64,000 bases of DNA from Sulfitobacter sp. D7 (GCF_003611275.1 NZ_CP020694.1:2046001-2110000), one strand, 5' to 3'. Counted from the stretch's first letter, positions 40,429-50,451 are shown. The notes: generated by a model from the letters alone, not told the origin. Numbers and translations are program-made.

Positions 40429-41580
40429 CTACATCCGGGCCAGCACCGCGCGCGCGGCCCGCAGGCCCGGTGCCTCGCCGCCCTGCCCCAAACGTTGCAT
40501 CGTCAGCGCCATCGCGTCCTTCTGGGCGCCGGGCGCGCGCAGCACCTGCAAGACACCTTCAGCGATGGGTCCGGGGCGGCAGTTCGCCCCGATGAACTCC
40601 GGCACCACGCGGGTTTCCGAGACGAGGTTGACCAGCGTCACCGTATCCACCCGCAGCATCCGCCCGATGATCTGGCGGCTGATCCAGTTCATGTCATAGG
40701 CGATGACCATTGGCGTGTTCACCGCAGCCAGTTCCAGAGACACGGTGCCCGAGGCCGCCAGCGCCACATCCGCCGCGCGGAAGGCGGCGCGTTTGGTGGC
40801 GGTGAACTCTTCGGACGCCATATCACGCGGGTCCAGCACCAGCGGGTTGCCGGCCCAATTGCGCGTCACCTGTTTGACCAATGCCGCCACCGGACTGGCC
40901 GCTGGCACCACGACGCGCAAGGCCGGCTCCGCCTCGACCAGCCGCGCGACGACCTGCTGGAACACTGGCGCCAGCCGCGTGACCTCGCCCCGGCGCGAGC
41001 CGGGCAACGCCAGCAACAGCGGTGCATCGGCAAGACGGTGCTCGGCGCGGAAGGCCGCAGCGGCGGCGTCATCGGCCACAGGCTCGGCCACCACCGGGTG
41101 ACCCACGAAATCACAGGCCATACCCGCCGCTTCCATATAGGGCGGCTCAAAGGGGAAAAGCGCCAGCACATGATCGACAGAGCGGGCCATCTTCTCAGCC
41201 CGACCGGGGCGCCATGCCCAGACCGTCGGGGCAACGTAATGCACTGTTCGGATGTCGGATTTCTCTTTCACCTTACGCGCCACACGCAGGGAAAAATCGG
41301 GGCTGTCGATGGTGATGAGCACATCTGGTTTGGTCTCAACCACCGCCTGCGCCGTCTCGTTGATCCGGGCCATCAGCGCGCGATATTTCGGCAGGATCTC
41401 GGCCAGCCCCATGACGCTGAGCTCGTTCATGTCGAACCGGCTTTCCAACCCCTGAGCCATCATCATCGGCCCGCCGATGCCGTCGAAGGTCACCTCGGGA
41501 CAAAGCTCTTTCAGCCCCGCCATCAGCGCGCCGCCCAACCGATCGCCCGAAGGCTCGCCTGCCAGAATGAACACCTTCAT
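40429..41580 (-). CDS. lpxB: Lipid A disaccharide synthase
   Basis: A 383-residue GT19 glycosyltransferase that joins UDP-diacylglucosamine and lipid X. Family markers are MKVFILAGEPSGDRLGGALM, FDGIGGPMMMAQGLES, APTVWAWRPGRAEKMA and LLLALPGSRRGEVTRLAP. The start at 41580 overlaps the lpxI stop. It is the last gene of the minus-strand envelope block. Confidence 0.96.
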   Translation of the reverse strand: MKVFILAGEPSGDRLGGALMAGLKELCPEVTFDGIGGPMMMAQGLESRFDMNELSVMGLAEILPKYRALMARINETAQAVVETKPDVLITIDSPDFSLRVARKVKEKSDIRTVHYVAPTVWAWRPGRAEKMARSVDHVLALFPFEPPYMEAAGMACDFVGHPVVAEPVADDAAAAAFRAEHRLADAPLLLALPGSRRGEVTRLAPVFQQVVARLVEAEPALRVVVPAASPVAALVKQVTRNWAGNPLVLDPRDMASEEFTATKRAAFRAADVALAASGTVSLELAAVNTPMVIAYDMNWISRQIIGRMLRVDTVTLVNLVSETRVVPEFIGANCRPGPIAEGVLQVLRAPGAQKDAMALTMQRLGQGGEAPGLRAARAVLARM

Positions 41581-42377
41581 GTCGCGTCTTTCTCTCGGAC
41601 CCAAAGCACCAGACCAAGCTCATCAGCAAGCGCCACGCAAGCGTCACGCTCCAGCAGCATCACACCGCCTGCTTTTACGACCACGCCCGCCAGCCCCGCT
41701 GCATGGGCGGCGCGCAGCGTGTCGGGGCCGATGGTGGGCAGATCAATCTCGCGGATTTGGTCAGTTTTCGGGCCTTTGCAGAGCACCGCTCGCGCCCCGC
41801 GCACCATCTCTGGCAAGGTCGTCAGCAAGTGATCCGTGCCGCCGATGGTCTCAACCCCGTAGACCTGCTCACGCCCAATCACGCAAGCCTGCCCGATGTC
41901 GAGCGTGGCCAAGCCATCGAGCACGGCAGCACCACGCGCGGCATCCCGGCGCATCTGCTCATCTGGCAACTCCCGCGACAGCACACCGCTGTCGGCCAAC
42001 AAGTCGGGCACCAGTTCATCGGCCCCGACCACCCGAAGGCCATGGTCTTCGAAAATCGTCTTGATCACCTCAAGCGCGCCATTGTCGCCCGCGGCCAGCG
42101 CCTGTTTGAACTGCGGCACCAAAGGTGCTGTGCGGATATCGAGCTTTGCGGGGTCCAGCGTGGGCCGGTCGATAGCCCCGCACAGACACACATCTCGAAT
42201 ACCCACGCCCAAAAGATGCGCCAGAAGGCTGCCCAAGGTCTCCAAACGAAAGGTCAGATCGGGCTTCAACCCATCGGGCGCGCAGCCCTCATAGGCGCAG
42301 ACCAACGGCGGCTCGGCCTGCGCTGCCGCCACCCGTGCGGGCAAGCCGCCGCGCCCGGCGATCAGCGCAAGGCTCAT
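41577..42377 (-). CDS. lpxI: UDP-2,3-diacylglucosamine pyrophosphatase LpxI
   Basis: A 266-residue DUF1009 protein: [19 protein letters not shown], then DVCLCGAIDRPTLDP and the C-terminal GVMLLERDACVALADELG. LpxI replaces LpxH in many alphaproteobacteria, hydrolysing UDP-diacylglucosamine to lipid X by attack on the alpha phosphate. It overlaps lpxA upstream and lpxB downstream by four bases each, matching the pathway order. Confidence 0.94.
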   Translation of the reverse strand: MSLALIAGRGGLPARVAAAQAEPPLVCAYEGCAPDGLKPDLTFRLETLGSLLAHLLGVGIRDVCLCGAIDRPTLDPAKLDIRTAPLVPQFKQALAAGDNGALEVIKTIFEDHGLRVVGADELVPDLLADSGVLSRELPDEQMRRDAARGAAVLDGLATLDIGQACVIGREQVYGVETIGGTDHLLTTLPEMVRGARAVLCKGPKTDQIREIDLPTIGPDTLRAAHAAGLAGVVVKAGGVMLLERDACVALADELGLVLWVREKDAT

Positions 42378-43156
42378 TTCGGCGTCAGGAAATGACGGCC
42401 CGTGTCGGCCATGACAAAATCGACGATCTGGCGAACGTAATCGCTTTGGGTTTCGTCGCCCAAACGCCGCGCTCGGTCCGAGAATGTACCCTCGCCCTGC
42501 GCGAGCATCTGAAACGCTGCCCGCAGCGCCGTGATGTCGCTCCGTGCCACGCCCGCGCGTTTCAGCCCGACAAGGTTCAGCCCGTCCAGATCACCCCGCG
42601 GCGCTTGGACAAGCCCATAGGGGATCACGTCATTGGTCACCATGGTCACCGCGCCAATGATCGCGCCTTGACCGATGCGGACCCACTGATGGATGCCCGA
42701 AAGCCCGCCAATGATCACGTCATCTTCAAGCACGCAATGCCCCGCCACGGCGGCGTTGTTCACCACGATCACGCGGTTGCCGACGATGGCGTCATGGGCA
42801 ATGTGACAGCCCGCCATGAACAGCCCGTCGTCGCCCACGCGCGTCACCCCGCCACCGCCTTCGGTGCCGCAGTTCATCGTGACATGTTCGCGGATGCGGT
42901 TGCGTTCGCCAATGACCAGACGGCTGGCTTCGCCCTTGAACTTCAAATCCTGCGGAATCTCACCGATCACCGCGAAAGGAAAGATCACCGTGCCCGCGCC
43001 AACCTCGGTCTGGCCAGTGACGACGACATGGGATTTCAACTCCACATCCGCCTTTAGCACGACCTCAGGCCCGACGACGCAAAAGGGGCCGACGCGCGCC
43101 GAAGGGTCGATCTGCGCCCCCTCTTCGATCACGGCACTGGGGTGGATATTGCTCAT
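42374..43156 (-). CDS. lpxA: UDP-N-acetylglucosamine O-acyltransferase
   Basis: A 260-residue left-handed beta-helix acyltransferase, first enzyme of lipid A synthesis. Hexapeptide repeats fill residues 1-190 (for example [20 protein letters not shown]). The catalytic histidine is expected in the [17 protein letters not shown] region. The C-terminal helical part carries [18 protein letters not shown]. Overlaps fabZ and lpxI by four bases. Confidence 0.96.
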   Translation of the reverse strand: MSNIHPSAVIEEGAQIDPSARVGPFCVVGPEVVLKADVELKSHVVVTGQTEVGAGTVIFPFAVIGEIPQDLKFKGEASRLVIGERNRIREHVTMNCGTEGGGGVTRVGDDGLFMAGCHIAHDAIVGNRVIVVNNAAVAGHCVLEDDVIIGGLSGIHQWVRIGQGAIIGAVTMVTNDVIPYGLVQAPRGDLDGLNLVGLKRAGVARSDITALRAAFQMLAQGEGTFSDRARRLGDETQSDYVRQIVDFVMADTGRHFLTPK

Positions 43157-43623
43157 GCCGCGTCCTGCGGCAGATCCAACATCGCCATGAATTCGGCCTC
43201 GGCGGCCATTTCGCCCTCGACCGTGGCAACACCGCCGAATTTCCAGATTTTCGCACCCGGCTTGCCGCGCAGGGTCGTGAGATCCATCCGCAGCACATCG
43301 CCGGGGCCAACCTTGCGGCGGAACTTACATTTGTCGATCGACATGAAATAGATCAGCATGTCGCGGTCCTGCATGCCAAGGGCGGTGCCCACCATCACGC
43401 CTGCTGTCTGCGCCATCGCTTCAACAATGGTGACGCCCGGCATGATCGGCGTGCCGGGGAAATGGCCCTGAAAATGCGGCTCGTTCATGGTGACGTTTTT
43501 GTAGCCGACAGCACTCTCGGTGCCCTTGATCTCTTCGACCTTGTCGACCAGCAAAAAGGGATAGCGGTGCGGCAGGATGCGCTGGATCAACTGGATATCG
43601 GCGCGCAGCAGCTCTTCGGTCAT
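43153..43623 (-). CDS. fabZ: 3-hydroxyacyl-ACP dehydratase FabZ
   Basis: A 156-residue hotdog dehydratase of fatty acid synthesis. The active-site histidine is in [17 protein letters not shown] and the catalytic acid in [17 protein letters not shown]. The gene overlaps lpxA by four bases and follows ompH after 82 bases. Confidence 0.96.
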   Translation of the reverse strand: MTEELLRADIQLIQRILPHRYPFLLVDKVEEIKGTESAVGYKNVTMNEPHFQGHFPGTPIMPGVTIVEAMAQTAGVMVGTALGMQDRDMLIYFMSIDKCKFRRKVGPGDVLRMDLTTLRGKPGAKIWKFGGVATVEGEMAAEAEFMAMLDLPQDAA

Positions 43624-43705
43624 GGACTGTCCTTTGTCTCAGAAGGTTGCTGAATGGCTACCAATTCAGGCGGCTGGGGGCAAGCATCCCCGCAGGGCGC
43701 GCGGA

Positions 43706-44290
43706 TCAGTCGGCGTCGGTCAGCCCGGTTCCGATCGCCTCATCCAGCAGGGCAATCGCCTCATCCGTGACCTCAATCACCGAGGAAGAAACAAAGACCC
43801 GCCGCCGCTCAAGAATGACCGCCGCGTCGGAATTTCGCATCAACTGCTCAAGCACCGGGGCCGCGGCAGACAGGAACCGCTCGCGCTCAAGATCCAACGC
43901 CTCGCTCAGCGCCCGGTTTTTCGCCGCCTGCTCTGTCCTTGTGCGCTGGACCTTCTCGTCAAAGGCATCGGCCAGAAGCCGGAACTGAGCGGGCTTCATC
44001 TGCGACCGTTTTTCGGTGAGTTCGCGTTCTTCCGCCTCTAGGGCCGCCTCAATCTCGCGGTTTTCGGTGGCCAGTTGCTCACTCTCGGCTTCGATCTCGC
44101 GGGTGACGCGCTGGCCAAAGGCACTGTCGCGGAACAGGCGCTCGGAATCGATGGTCAGCACGGGGCTGATCACACCGCCCCGCGCGGGGGCTGGCGTGTT
44201 TGTTTGCGGCTCTGCCACAGGGGCCTGCTGCGCGAGGCCGGGGGTGGCCCCGGCCAGCATCATCACCAAGGGGATGAGAGCGCGGCGCAT
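43706..44290 (-). CDS. OmpH/Skp-family periplasmic chaperone
   Basis: A 194-residue exported protein. Residues 1-21 are a signal peptide (RRALIPLVMMLAGATPGLA). The mature part is mostly coiled-coil (EIEAESEQLATENREIEAAL and the following EERELTEKRSQMKPAQFRLL), ending EAIGTGLTDAD. Skp-type chaperones carry unfolded outer-membrane proteins to BAM, which fits its place four bases after bamA. Sequence conservation is low, as usual for the family. Confidence 0.88.
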   Translation of the reverse strand: MRRALIPLVMMLAGATPGLAQQAPVAEPQTNTPAPARGGVISPVLTIDSERLFRDSAFGQRVTREIEAESEQLATENREIEAALEAEERELTEKRSQMKPAQFRLLADAFDEKVQRTRTEQAAKNRALSEALDLERERFLSAAAPVLEQLMRNSDAAVILERRRVFVSSSVIEVTDEAIALLDEAIGTGLTDAD

Positions 44291-44294
44291 GGGC

Positions 44295-46628
44295 TTAGAA
44301 CGTCGTCCGCAGCGTGACCTCAAAGCTTTGCTCTTTGTCAAAGCTCTCTTTCTTCAGCGCGTCGGAGACGTTGAACTGAAGCGGGCCAAGTGGCGTGTCC
44401 CAGAAGACCGAGAAGCCGATCACATGACGGAAAGAACCGCCTTCGCCGACGATGGTGCCGCCCGTGGTGTCAACATCGCTCAGATCCCACAGGTTGCCCA
44501 CGTCATAGAAGACACCACCAGAGATGCCATATTCCTCGGGCAGCCCCAGCGGGAACTCCGCCTCGAAACGGGCCACGGCAAAGAGGTTGCCGCCAAGCGC
44601 GTCATCCACACCGTTGCTCTGATCGCGCGGACCGATGCCGCCCGGCTCAAAGCCGCGCATGATCGACGGGCCGAGGATGAAGCGGTCAACAGCGCGGTTG
44701 GTGCCGCCGTTCCATGCCAGCGCACCGCCTTCAAGCGTGGCGCGAAGGGTCACTTCCTCGTTAAAGATGCGCTTTTCGCCCGCGATCTTGGCAGTCGTCT
44801 TGATAAACTCGTTATCCCCACCAAGCCCGGCAAAGTCCTGACCGAACTCGAATAGAATGCCCTGTGTCGGATCCAGCCCGGTGCGGCGGGTGTCATAGGT
44901 GTAGGTGTAGCCGAGGGAGGAAGAGAACAACGCGCCTTCCGCGATTTCATTCGCGATGGTGGCGCTGTTATCCTCATCATCACGCTCCAGCATCTCGATC
45001 CCTTCGAGCGTATAGCGCGTCGACAGACGGCCATTCTCGCTGACCGGAAAAGTCAGGCTGGGCTGGAACACCAGACGTTCGGTGTCATAGCTGGTGTAAG
45101 ACGAATTGGTTTCCGCATAATCAAGCTTGAGACCAAGCGCCACGTCACGCCCCAAAAAGCGCGGCTCGACAAAGGTCACGCCATAGCGCGTGGCATCTTC
45201 GGCGGTGGAGATCGACAGGTTCAGCCGCTGGCCGCGCCCGAGGAAGTTGTCCTCCTGAAAGCTGACCGCCACCCCGAAACCGTCGTTGTTCGAGAAGGAG
45301 CCGCCGAAGTTCAGCGAACCTGTGGGCTTCTCTTCCACATCGACGTCAATCACAACCTGCTCGGGGCTGGAGCCTTGGCGGGCGTTGACCTCTGCCGTCT
45401 CGAAATACTGCAGCGCGCGGATACGTTCTGCCGCTTGGCGAATTTCGCGCGGGTTGAACGGGTCACCCTCGACGCTGTCAAACTCGCGGCGGATCACCCG
45501 GTCAAGCGTCGTGGTGTTGCCTTCGATGTCGATCCGCTCAACAAAGATACGCTCGCCACGGGACAGCTTGTAGGTCACGTTGAGCGACAGATCACGGTCG
45601 TTGCGGTCAATCACCGGCTCGACCCGCAGGAAATCGACACCATCGCGGATCGCTTGGCGCTCGATCCGGGCGATGTCATTCTCGATCAGAGTGGGCGAGT
45701 AGATCACGCCGGGGCGGATTTTGAGCAGGTCACGGTACACGGCGGCGTTCAGACCCGGCACTTCGGACTCGACCGACACGTTGCCGAAACGGAACTGCTG
45801 CCCCTCGGTGATGTTATAGGCCACGAAGACGCCATCGCGTTCTTCGGTCAGCTCGGCGTTGACCGCCTCGGTACGCATGTCGACATAGCCGCGCGAGAGG
45901 TAGAAATCCCGCAGCATCTGCTTATCGGCCTCGACCCGGCCTTCGACATAGGTGTCACGTTTGACCAAACGGCGGAACAGACCCGCCTGTTTGGTGTCCA
46001 GCACGCGGCGCAGACGCCGGTCGGAATAGACCCGGTTGCCGACAAAGCTCAGACGCTCGATCTCGACGTTGTCGCCTTCGAAAATTTCGAACACCAGATC
46101 GACGCGGTTTTGATCGCGGCGGATGATGCGGGGCTGCACGCGGGCCGACAGACGGCCTTCGTTGCTATAGGCCTCGGCGATGGCGGCGGCGTCTTGCTCG
46201 GCTTGGCTGGGATTGAACACCCGACGCTCGGTCGAGCCGATAAGTTCGGCCAGCATCTCATCTTTGATGCGGCGGTTGCCCTCAAAGCTGACGCGGTTCA
46301 GCGTCGGCAGTTCGACCACCGTGATGACCAGCGTGTTGCCCTGCGGCTCAAGAGCGACGGATTCAAACAAGCCCGAGTTTTGCAGGTTCTGATAGGCGTC
46401 GTTCAACTGACCGCCCGACACCGCCTGCCCGCGCCCGATACCGGCCCGGCGCAGAATCGCGCTGTCGCCGATCCGCTCATTGCCGTCGATGACGACCGTG
46501 TTGAACTGATATTGCTGCGCCTGCGCTTGGCTGCCCGGCACGAGCCAGGCCACGGACAACATGACACAAAGCGATGCCCCCCGAAGGGTCTTGCCAACAT
46601 TGCTGCGCTGCGCCCACTCGACGGGCAT
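44295..46628 (-). CDS. bamA: Outer-membrane assembly factor BamA
   Basis: A 777-residue Omp85 protein. A signal peptide (LRGASLCVMLSVAWLVPGSQ then AQA) is followed by five POTRA repeats to about residue 390 (starting QYQFNTVVIDGNERIGDS) and a C-terminal barrel with the VRGF-like motif IMRGFEPGGIG. The protein ends in F. The start at 46628 is preferred because GAGGG lies four bases upstream; an ATG at 46652 is an alternative. Sits between rseP with its small ORF and ompH. Confidence 0.95.
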   Translation of the reverse strand: MPVEWAQRSNVGKTLRGASLCVMLSVAWLVPGSQAQAQQYQFNTVVIDGNERIGDSAILRRAGIGRGQAVSGGQLNDAYQNLQNSGLFESVALEPQGNTLVITVVELPTLNRVSFEGNRRIKDEMLAELIGSTERRVFNPSQAEQDAAAIAEAYSNEGRLSARVQPRIIRRDQNRVDLVFEIFEGDNVEIERLSFVGNRVYSDRRLRRVLDTKQAGLFRRLVKRDTYVEGRVEADKQMLRDFYLSRGYVDMRTEAVNAELTEERDGVFVAYNITEGQQFRFGNVSVESEVPGLNAAVYRDLLKIRPGVIYSPTLIENDIARIERQAIRDGVDFLRVEPVIDRNDRDLSLNVTYKLSRGERIFVERIDIEGNTTTLDRVIRREFDSVEGDPFNPREIRQAAERIRALQYFETAEVNARQGSSPEQVVIDVDVEEKPTGSLNFGGSFSNNDGFGVAVSFQEDNFLGRGQRLNLSISTAEDATRYGVTFVEPRFLGRDVALGLKLDYAETNSSYTSYDTERLVFQPSLTFPVSENGRLSTRYTLEGIEMLERDDEDNSATIANEIAEGALFSSSLGYTYTYDTRRTGLDPTQGILFEFGQDFAGLGGDNEFIKTTAKIAGEKRIFNEEVTLRATLEGGALAWNGGTNRAVDRFILGPSIMRGFEPGGIGPRDQSNGVDDALGGNLFAVARFEAEFPLGLPEEYGISGGVFYDVGNLWDLSDVDTTGGTIVGEGGSFRHVIGFSVFWDTPLGPLQFNVSDALKKESFDKEQSFEVTLRTTF

Positions 46629-46834
46629 TCTGCCCTCGTTCCTCAGTCCCATTACACCGACCCGTTTTTTTACGACATTGTTGTCAACCTGACTACGCAG
46701 GTTGACGGGGTTTGTCAAAAGCAACGGCCGAGAAAATATACCATATCATGCGGCAAGTTGGGCCAGAATGACATCATGAGCCAAGATCGTGCAGAAGCAC
46801 CCGATAAGGCACTCTATCACGCACTCGCAAGCAT

Positions 46835-46963
46835 TCAGAGAGAGGCGACAAAGGCCCCGGCAGAGAGCGCCGCTGCAATGGCCGCGGCAAAGAACGCACG
46901 GTCCCAGTTAAGGTCCAAAAGCAGGCTGAGGCCGCGGTATGATCCTTGTAAAACGTGCATCAT
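46835..46963 (-). CDS. 42-aa single-pass membrane protein between rseP and bamA
   Basis: The ORF encodes MMHVLQGSYRGLSLLLDLNW, then DRAFFAAAIAAALSAGAFVA and SL: a short amphipathic start and one C-terminal hydrophobic helix. An AAGGA ribosome site precedes the double ATG. It is in the same orientation as rseP (stop 140 bp upstream) and bamA (start about 206 bp downstream). I believe similar tiny proteins occur in relatives, but I cannot verify it. A role in envelope assembly is only suggested by position. Confidence 0.62.
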   Translation of the reverse strand: MMHVLQGSYRGLSLLLDLNWDRAFFAAAIAAALSAGAFVASL

Positions 46964-47103
46964 GGGTTCCTTCTTGATGGAAGATGACCGTAGCCAAGGA
47001 TTGCGGCACGATTTTGTTCAATTATGACCATTTCAAGGCATTACGCCCTGCCCGTAAGGGCAAGGCGCAGGATGTCTTTCACTGTCAGGGGCGCCGCCCG
47101 GCC

Positions 47104-48456
47104 TTATGGGCAGAACAAGTCGTTCCCAAGCGCAAAGAGCATCAAGGTCAGCACCAAGGCGATGCCCATGGTCATCAAAATCCGCAGCGCGCCATCGCTG
47201 GGCGGTTTGCCGGTCACGGCCTCATAGGCGTAAAACACCAGATGCCCGCCGTCCAAGGCCGGGATTGGGAAGAGGTTCAGCAGACCGACCGCCGTGCTCA
47301 GCACCGCGATGAAATAGATGAAGGACTGCGCCCCTTGGCTCGCCATCGCGCCCGAAGTCTGGGCGATGCCCACCGGGCCGCTCAGGTTGCAGGTGCTGAT
47401 ATTGCCGACGATCATCTCGCGCAGGCCCGAGATCGACCCCGTGATGATGCGCCAAGTGTTGTCTAGGCCCGAGCTAAGCGCCTCCCCCACGCCGGGCGTA
47501 TCGGTTGCGGGCACAAAGGCCATGCCGCCGACGATGCCGATGCGCAGGTTTTGCTTGAAACTGCCATCGGGCTGCGGCTCATCCGTGGCTTTGGGAACGA
47601 GGGTGAAAGGCAGGCTCTCGCCGTCGCGCCAGACGGTCAGCTCCTGCGGCGCCCCTTCGGAAGCTTCGACCACCTCTTTCAACTCACCAAAGGCCACGAT
47701 CTCTTGCCCGTTGACGGCGGTGATCACATCCCCGCTGCGCAAACCGGCCTCTTGCGCTGCCGATTGCGGCGCGACATTGCTGACCAGCGGCGGCATCAGA
47801 TAGGGGCCGGGCACGGTCAGGTCGGCCCCATCGCGGGTGATGTCATAGCTCAAGACCGCTTCTTGGGGCAAATTCGTCAGGAAATCGCTATAGCCCCCAC
47901 CGGCAGCAAGCGAGGGCACCGGCGCGCCTTCGACCGCGCGCAGAATGTCGCCCGGCTCCAACTCATAGGCAGCGTTGGGAAGCGCCCGCAGCTCTCCCAC
48001 GGTGAGCGGATCGCGGGCGGTGCCAGCGGTCATCGCCACGGCGAAAAAGATGAGAATCGACAGGGCAAAGTTGAACACCGGCCCCGCCGCCACGGTCAGC
48101 GCGCGGGCATAAAGCGGCGCGCCGTGCATCGTGTGGCGCAGCGCTTCGGGGTCTTCGGCCAGCGCCTCCATCGCGGTTTCGTCCTTGCCGGAGGCCGCAT
48201 TGGAATCGCCCGCGAATTTCACATAGCCGCCAAAGGGCAGCAGCGCGAACTGCCAGCGCGTGCCGCGCTTGTCGATGCGCGAAAACAGCACCGGGCCGAA
48301 GCCCAGACTGAAGACATCCGCTTTGATCCCGGTCCAACGGCCAACGATGTAATGGCCGTATTCGTGGATCGCCACGATCACCGACAGCGCCACGACAAAG
48401 GCCAATATCGTCCAAATCAGCCCGCCGAACTCCGGCAAATATCCCATGATGTCCAA
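47104..48456 (-). CDS. rseP: Site-2 intramembrane metalloprotease RseP
   Basis: A 450-residue inner-membrane protease. The zinc motif HEYGH is at residues 31-35, within VIVAIHEYGHYIVGRWTG. PDZ-like sequence follows (APQSAAQEAGLRSGDVITAV) and the second active-site segment is LFPIPALDGGHLVFY. It releases envelope-stress sigma factors by cleaving anti-sigma factors. I use a TTG at 48456 (LDIMGYLPEFGG) because relatives begin in the same way; an ATG at 48447 is also possible. It follows dxr after four bases. Confidence 0.95.
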   Translation of the reverse strand: MDIMGYLPEFGGLIWTILAFVVALSVIVAIHEYGHYIVGRWTGIKADVFSLGFGPVLFSRIDKRGTRWQFALLPFGGYVKFAGDSNAASGKDETAMEALAEDPEALRHTMHGAPLYARALTVAAGPVFNFALSILIFFAVAMTAGTARDPLTVGELRALPNAAYELEPGDILRAVEGAPVPSLAAGGGYSDFLTNLPQEAVLSYDITRDGADLTVPGPYLMPPLVSNVAPQSAAQEAGLRSGDVITAVNGQEIVAFGELKEVVEASEGAPQELTVWRDGESLPFTLVPKATDEPQPDGSFKQNLRIGIVGGMAFVPATDTPGVGEALSSGLDNTWRIITGSISGLREMIVGNISTCNLSGPVGIAQTSGAMASQGAQSFIYFIAVLSTAVGLLNLFPIPALDGGHLVFYAYEAVTGKPPSDGALRILMTMGIALVLTLMLFALGNDLFCP

Positions 48457-48460
48457 CGTG

Positions 48461-49642
48461 CTATCCTGCTCTATTATGAATTGCGGCTGTCGCGGCCTTA
48501 CGGGCGAGATGATCGACCTCGGCCACCAGATCAAGTGTCATTTCGTCGCTGCCCCGGCCCAGCGATGCGTCAGCGGCGCGCGCGTCCAATACCTCTTCGA
48601 CGATTTCGGCCATTTGGGTAAAGCGCAACTGCCCGGCGATAAAGCCATCCAGCGCAACCTCTTTGGCCGCATTAAACACCGCGCCCATGAGGCCGCCTGC
48701 TGCCATGACCTCCCGCGCGAGGCGCAGCGCGGGCCAGCGGGCGTCGTCGGGCGCGGTAAAATCGAACCGTCCGATCTTGGTGAGATCCAGCCGCTCCACC
48801 GGCAAAGGTGCCCGCTGCGGGTGGTGCAGCGCATAGCCAATCGCGTGACGCATGTCAGGCGGTCCGACATGGGCCATCAGCCCACCATCGCAGAACCCCA
48901 CCAACGCATGGATCATCGACTGCGGATGCACCAGCACTTCGATAGCCTCAGGCGAGACGCCGAAAAATTCCCTCGTTTCAATGACTTCCATCGCTTTGTT
49001 GAACATCGAGGCTGAGTCGATGGTGATCCGCTGACCCATGTCCCAGTTCGGATGGTTTGAAGCTTGGTCGAGCGTCGCATTGGCGAGGTCTTTTAGCGGC
49101 CAATCGCGAAACGCGCCGCCGCTGGCAGTGATGATGACGCGCTCAACGGCGGTCATATCCTCGCCCACGAGCGCTTGGAAAACGGCGGAATGTTCGCTGT
49201 CGACCGGCAGGATCGTCGCGCCATTGCGCTCAGCCTCGCCCATGATCAGCGCCCCGGCGCAGACCAGCGATTCCTTGTTGGCCAGTGCCAGTGTGCCGCC
49301 TTGGCGCAGGGCGGCCAGCCCCGGTGCCAGCCCCGCAGCACCGATGATCGCCGACATGGTCCAATCCGCCGGACGCGATGCCGCCTCGGCGATCGCGTCA
49401 GACCCTGCCGCCGCCTCAATCCCGCTGCCGCTAAGCGCGTCGCGCAGATCCTCCAGCAGGTCTTCGCGCGCGGTGACCGCGACCTCGGCGTTCAGCGCTT
49501 TCGCATCCGCCGCCAGTTGCGCGATATTGCCCGCCCCGGTCAGCGCCACGACATCATAGCCGTCAGGCGCGCGGCGGATCAGGTCAATCGTGTTTTGACC
49601 GATGGACCCGGTCGCCCCCAGTATCGAAATCTTGCGCGGCAT
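48461..49642 (-). CDS. dxr: 1-deoxy-D-xylulose 5-phosphate reductoisomerase
   Basis: A 393-residue NADPH enzyme making MEP. The Rossmann start is KISILGATGSIGQNTIDLI. The substrate and metal site includes LPVDSEHSAVFQAL and the flexible loop WDMGQRITIDSASMFNK. Together with ispDF at 0.9-2.0 kb it shows the MEP route to isoprenoids. It lies seven bases after cdsA. Confidence 0.97.
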   Translation of the reverse strand: MPRKISILGATGSIGQNTIDLIRRAPDGYDVVALTGAGNIAQLAADAKALNAEVAVTAREDLLEDLRDALSGSGIEAAAGSDAIAEAASRPADWTMSAIIGAAGLAPGLAALRQGGTLALANKESLVCAGALIMGEAERNGATILPVDSEHSAVFQALVGEDMTAVERVIITASGGAFRDWPLKDLANATLDQASNHPNWDMGQRITIDSASMFNKAMEVIETREFFGVSPEAIEVLVHPQSMIHALVGFCDGGLMAHVGPPDMRHAIGYALHHPQRAPLPVERLDLTKIGRFDFTAPDDARWPALRLAREVMAAGGLMGAVFNAAKEVALDGFIAGQLRFTQMAEIVEEVLDARAADASLGRGSDEMTLDLVAEVDHLARKAATAAIHNRAG

Positions 49643-49648
49643 AGCGGA

Positions 49649-50440
49649 TCAGTTCACGCCCGGCGGGAAGCCGATCAGCGGCCCGACGATCAGCAAGAAC
49701 ACCGCAGCGCCCAGCATTCCATCAAAGCGGTCCAGCAGACCGCCATGGCCGGGGATCAGCGCCGAGCTGTCTTTGACGCCCATCTTACGTTTCATCCCCG
49801 ATTCCGCCATATCGCCCATCTGCGAAGCCATCGACAGCGCGACCGAGATGCCGACGAGCTGCAGCCCAAAGCCGGTGTTGAACGAAAAGATCAGCCCGAC
49901 AACAGCCGCCCCGACCCAGCCCGATGCGGTGCCGGACCATGTTTTCTTGGGGCTGACCTTGGGCCAGAACTTCGGCCCGCCAATGGCGCGACCGGCGAAA
50001 TAGCCTACCACATCGGTGACCACGACCACCAGCACCAGCCACATCAGCCAGCCAAAGCCCATGTCGTCACGCAACTGGATCAGGCCAAAGCCCGCCAGCA
50101 GGATCAGCGCGGTAAAACTCATGTAAAGCGTGCGGTTGGCGCTCAATAGCGCGAAGCCCAAAAGCGCGGGTGCCAGCAACAGCGGCAGGCCAAAGCCAAC
50201 CGGCAGATAGACCGAGGCCAACACGGCCACGCCCGTCACCAGCCCAAGCTGCCAAGATTCCGCCTTCCCCGGCCCGCGCAGCATGCCGACCAGTTCCCAG
50301 ACCATCATGCCGCAAATCAATGCGACCAGCAGATGAAACACCACACCGCCCAGCCAGATGCCCAGCAGGCCAATCAGGATCATGGCGCTGGCAGACAGCA
50401 TCCGCGCCCGCAGGTCGGACCATTGTTCAGGTGATTTCAT
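49649..50440 (-). CDS. cdsA: Phosphatidate cytidylyltransferase
   Basis: A 263-residue polytopic membrane enzyme making CDP-diacylglycerol. The family signature is at the C-terminal half: SPKKTWSGTASGWVGAAVVG and KDSSALIPGHGGLLDRFD. About seven to eight hydrophobic helices. It follows uppS by 11 bases. Confidence 0.95.
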   Translation of the reverse strand: MKSPEQWSDLRARMLSASAMILIGLLGIWLGGVVFHLLVALICGMMVWELVGMLRGPGKAESWQLGLVTGVAVLASVYLPVGFGLPLLLAPALLGFALLSANRTLYMSFTALILLAGFGLIQLRDDMGFGWLMWLVLVVVVTDVVGYFAGRAIGGPKFWPKVSPKKTWSGTASGWVGAAVVGLIFSFNTGFGLQLVGISVALSMASQMGDMAESGMKRKMGVKDSSALIPGHGGLLDRFDGMLGAAVFLLIVGPLIGFPPGVN

Positions 50441-50451
50441 CGCAAGTCTCC

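Noticed and set aside
45375..47027. A 550-codon plus-strand open frame
   Set aside because: Antisense to bamA and the 42-aa ORF; composition is that of a shadow frame.
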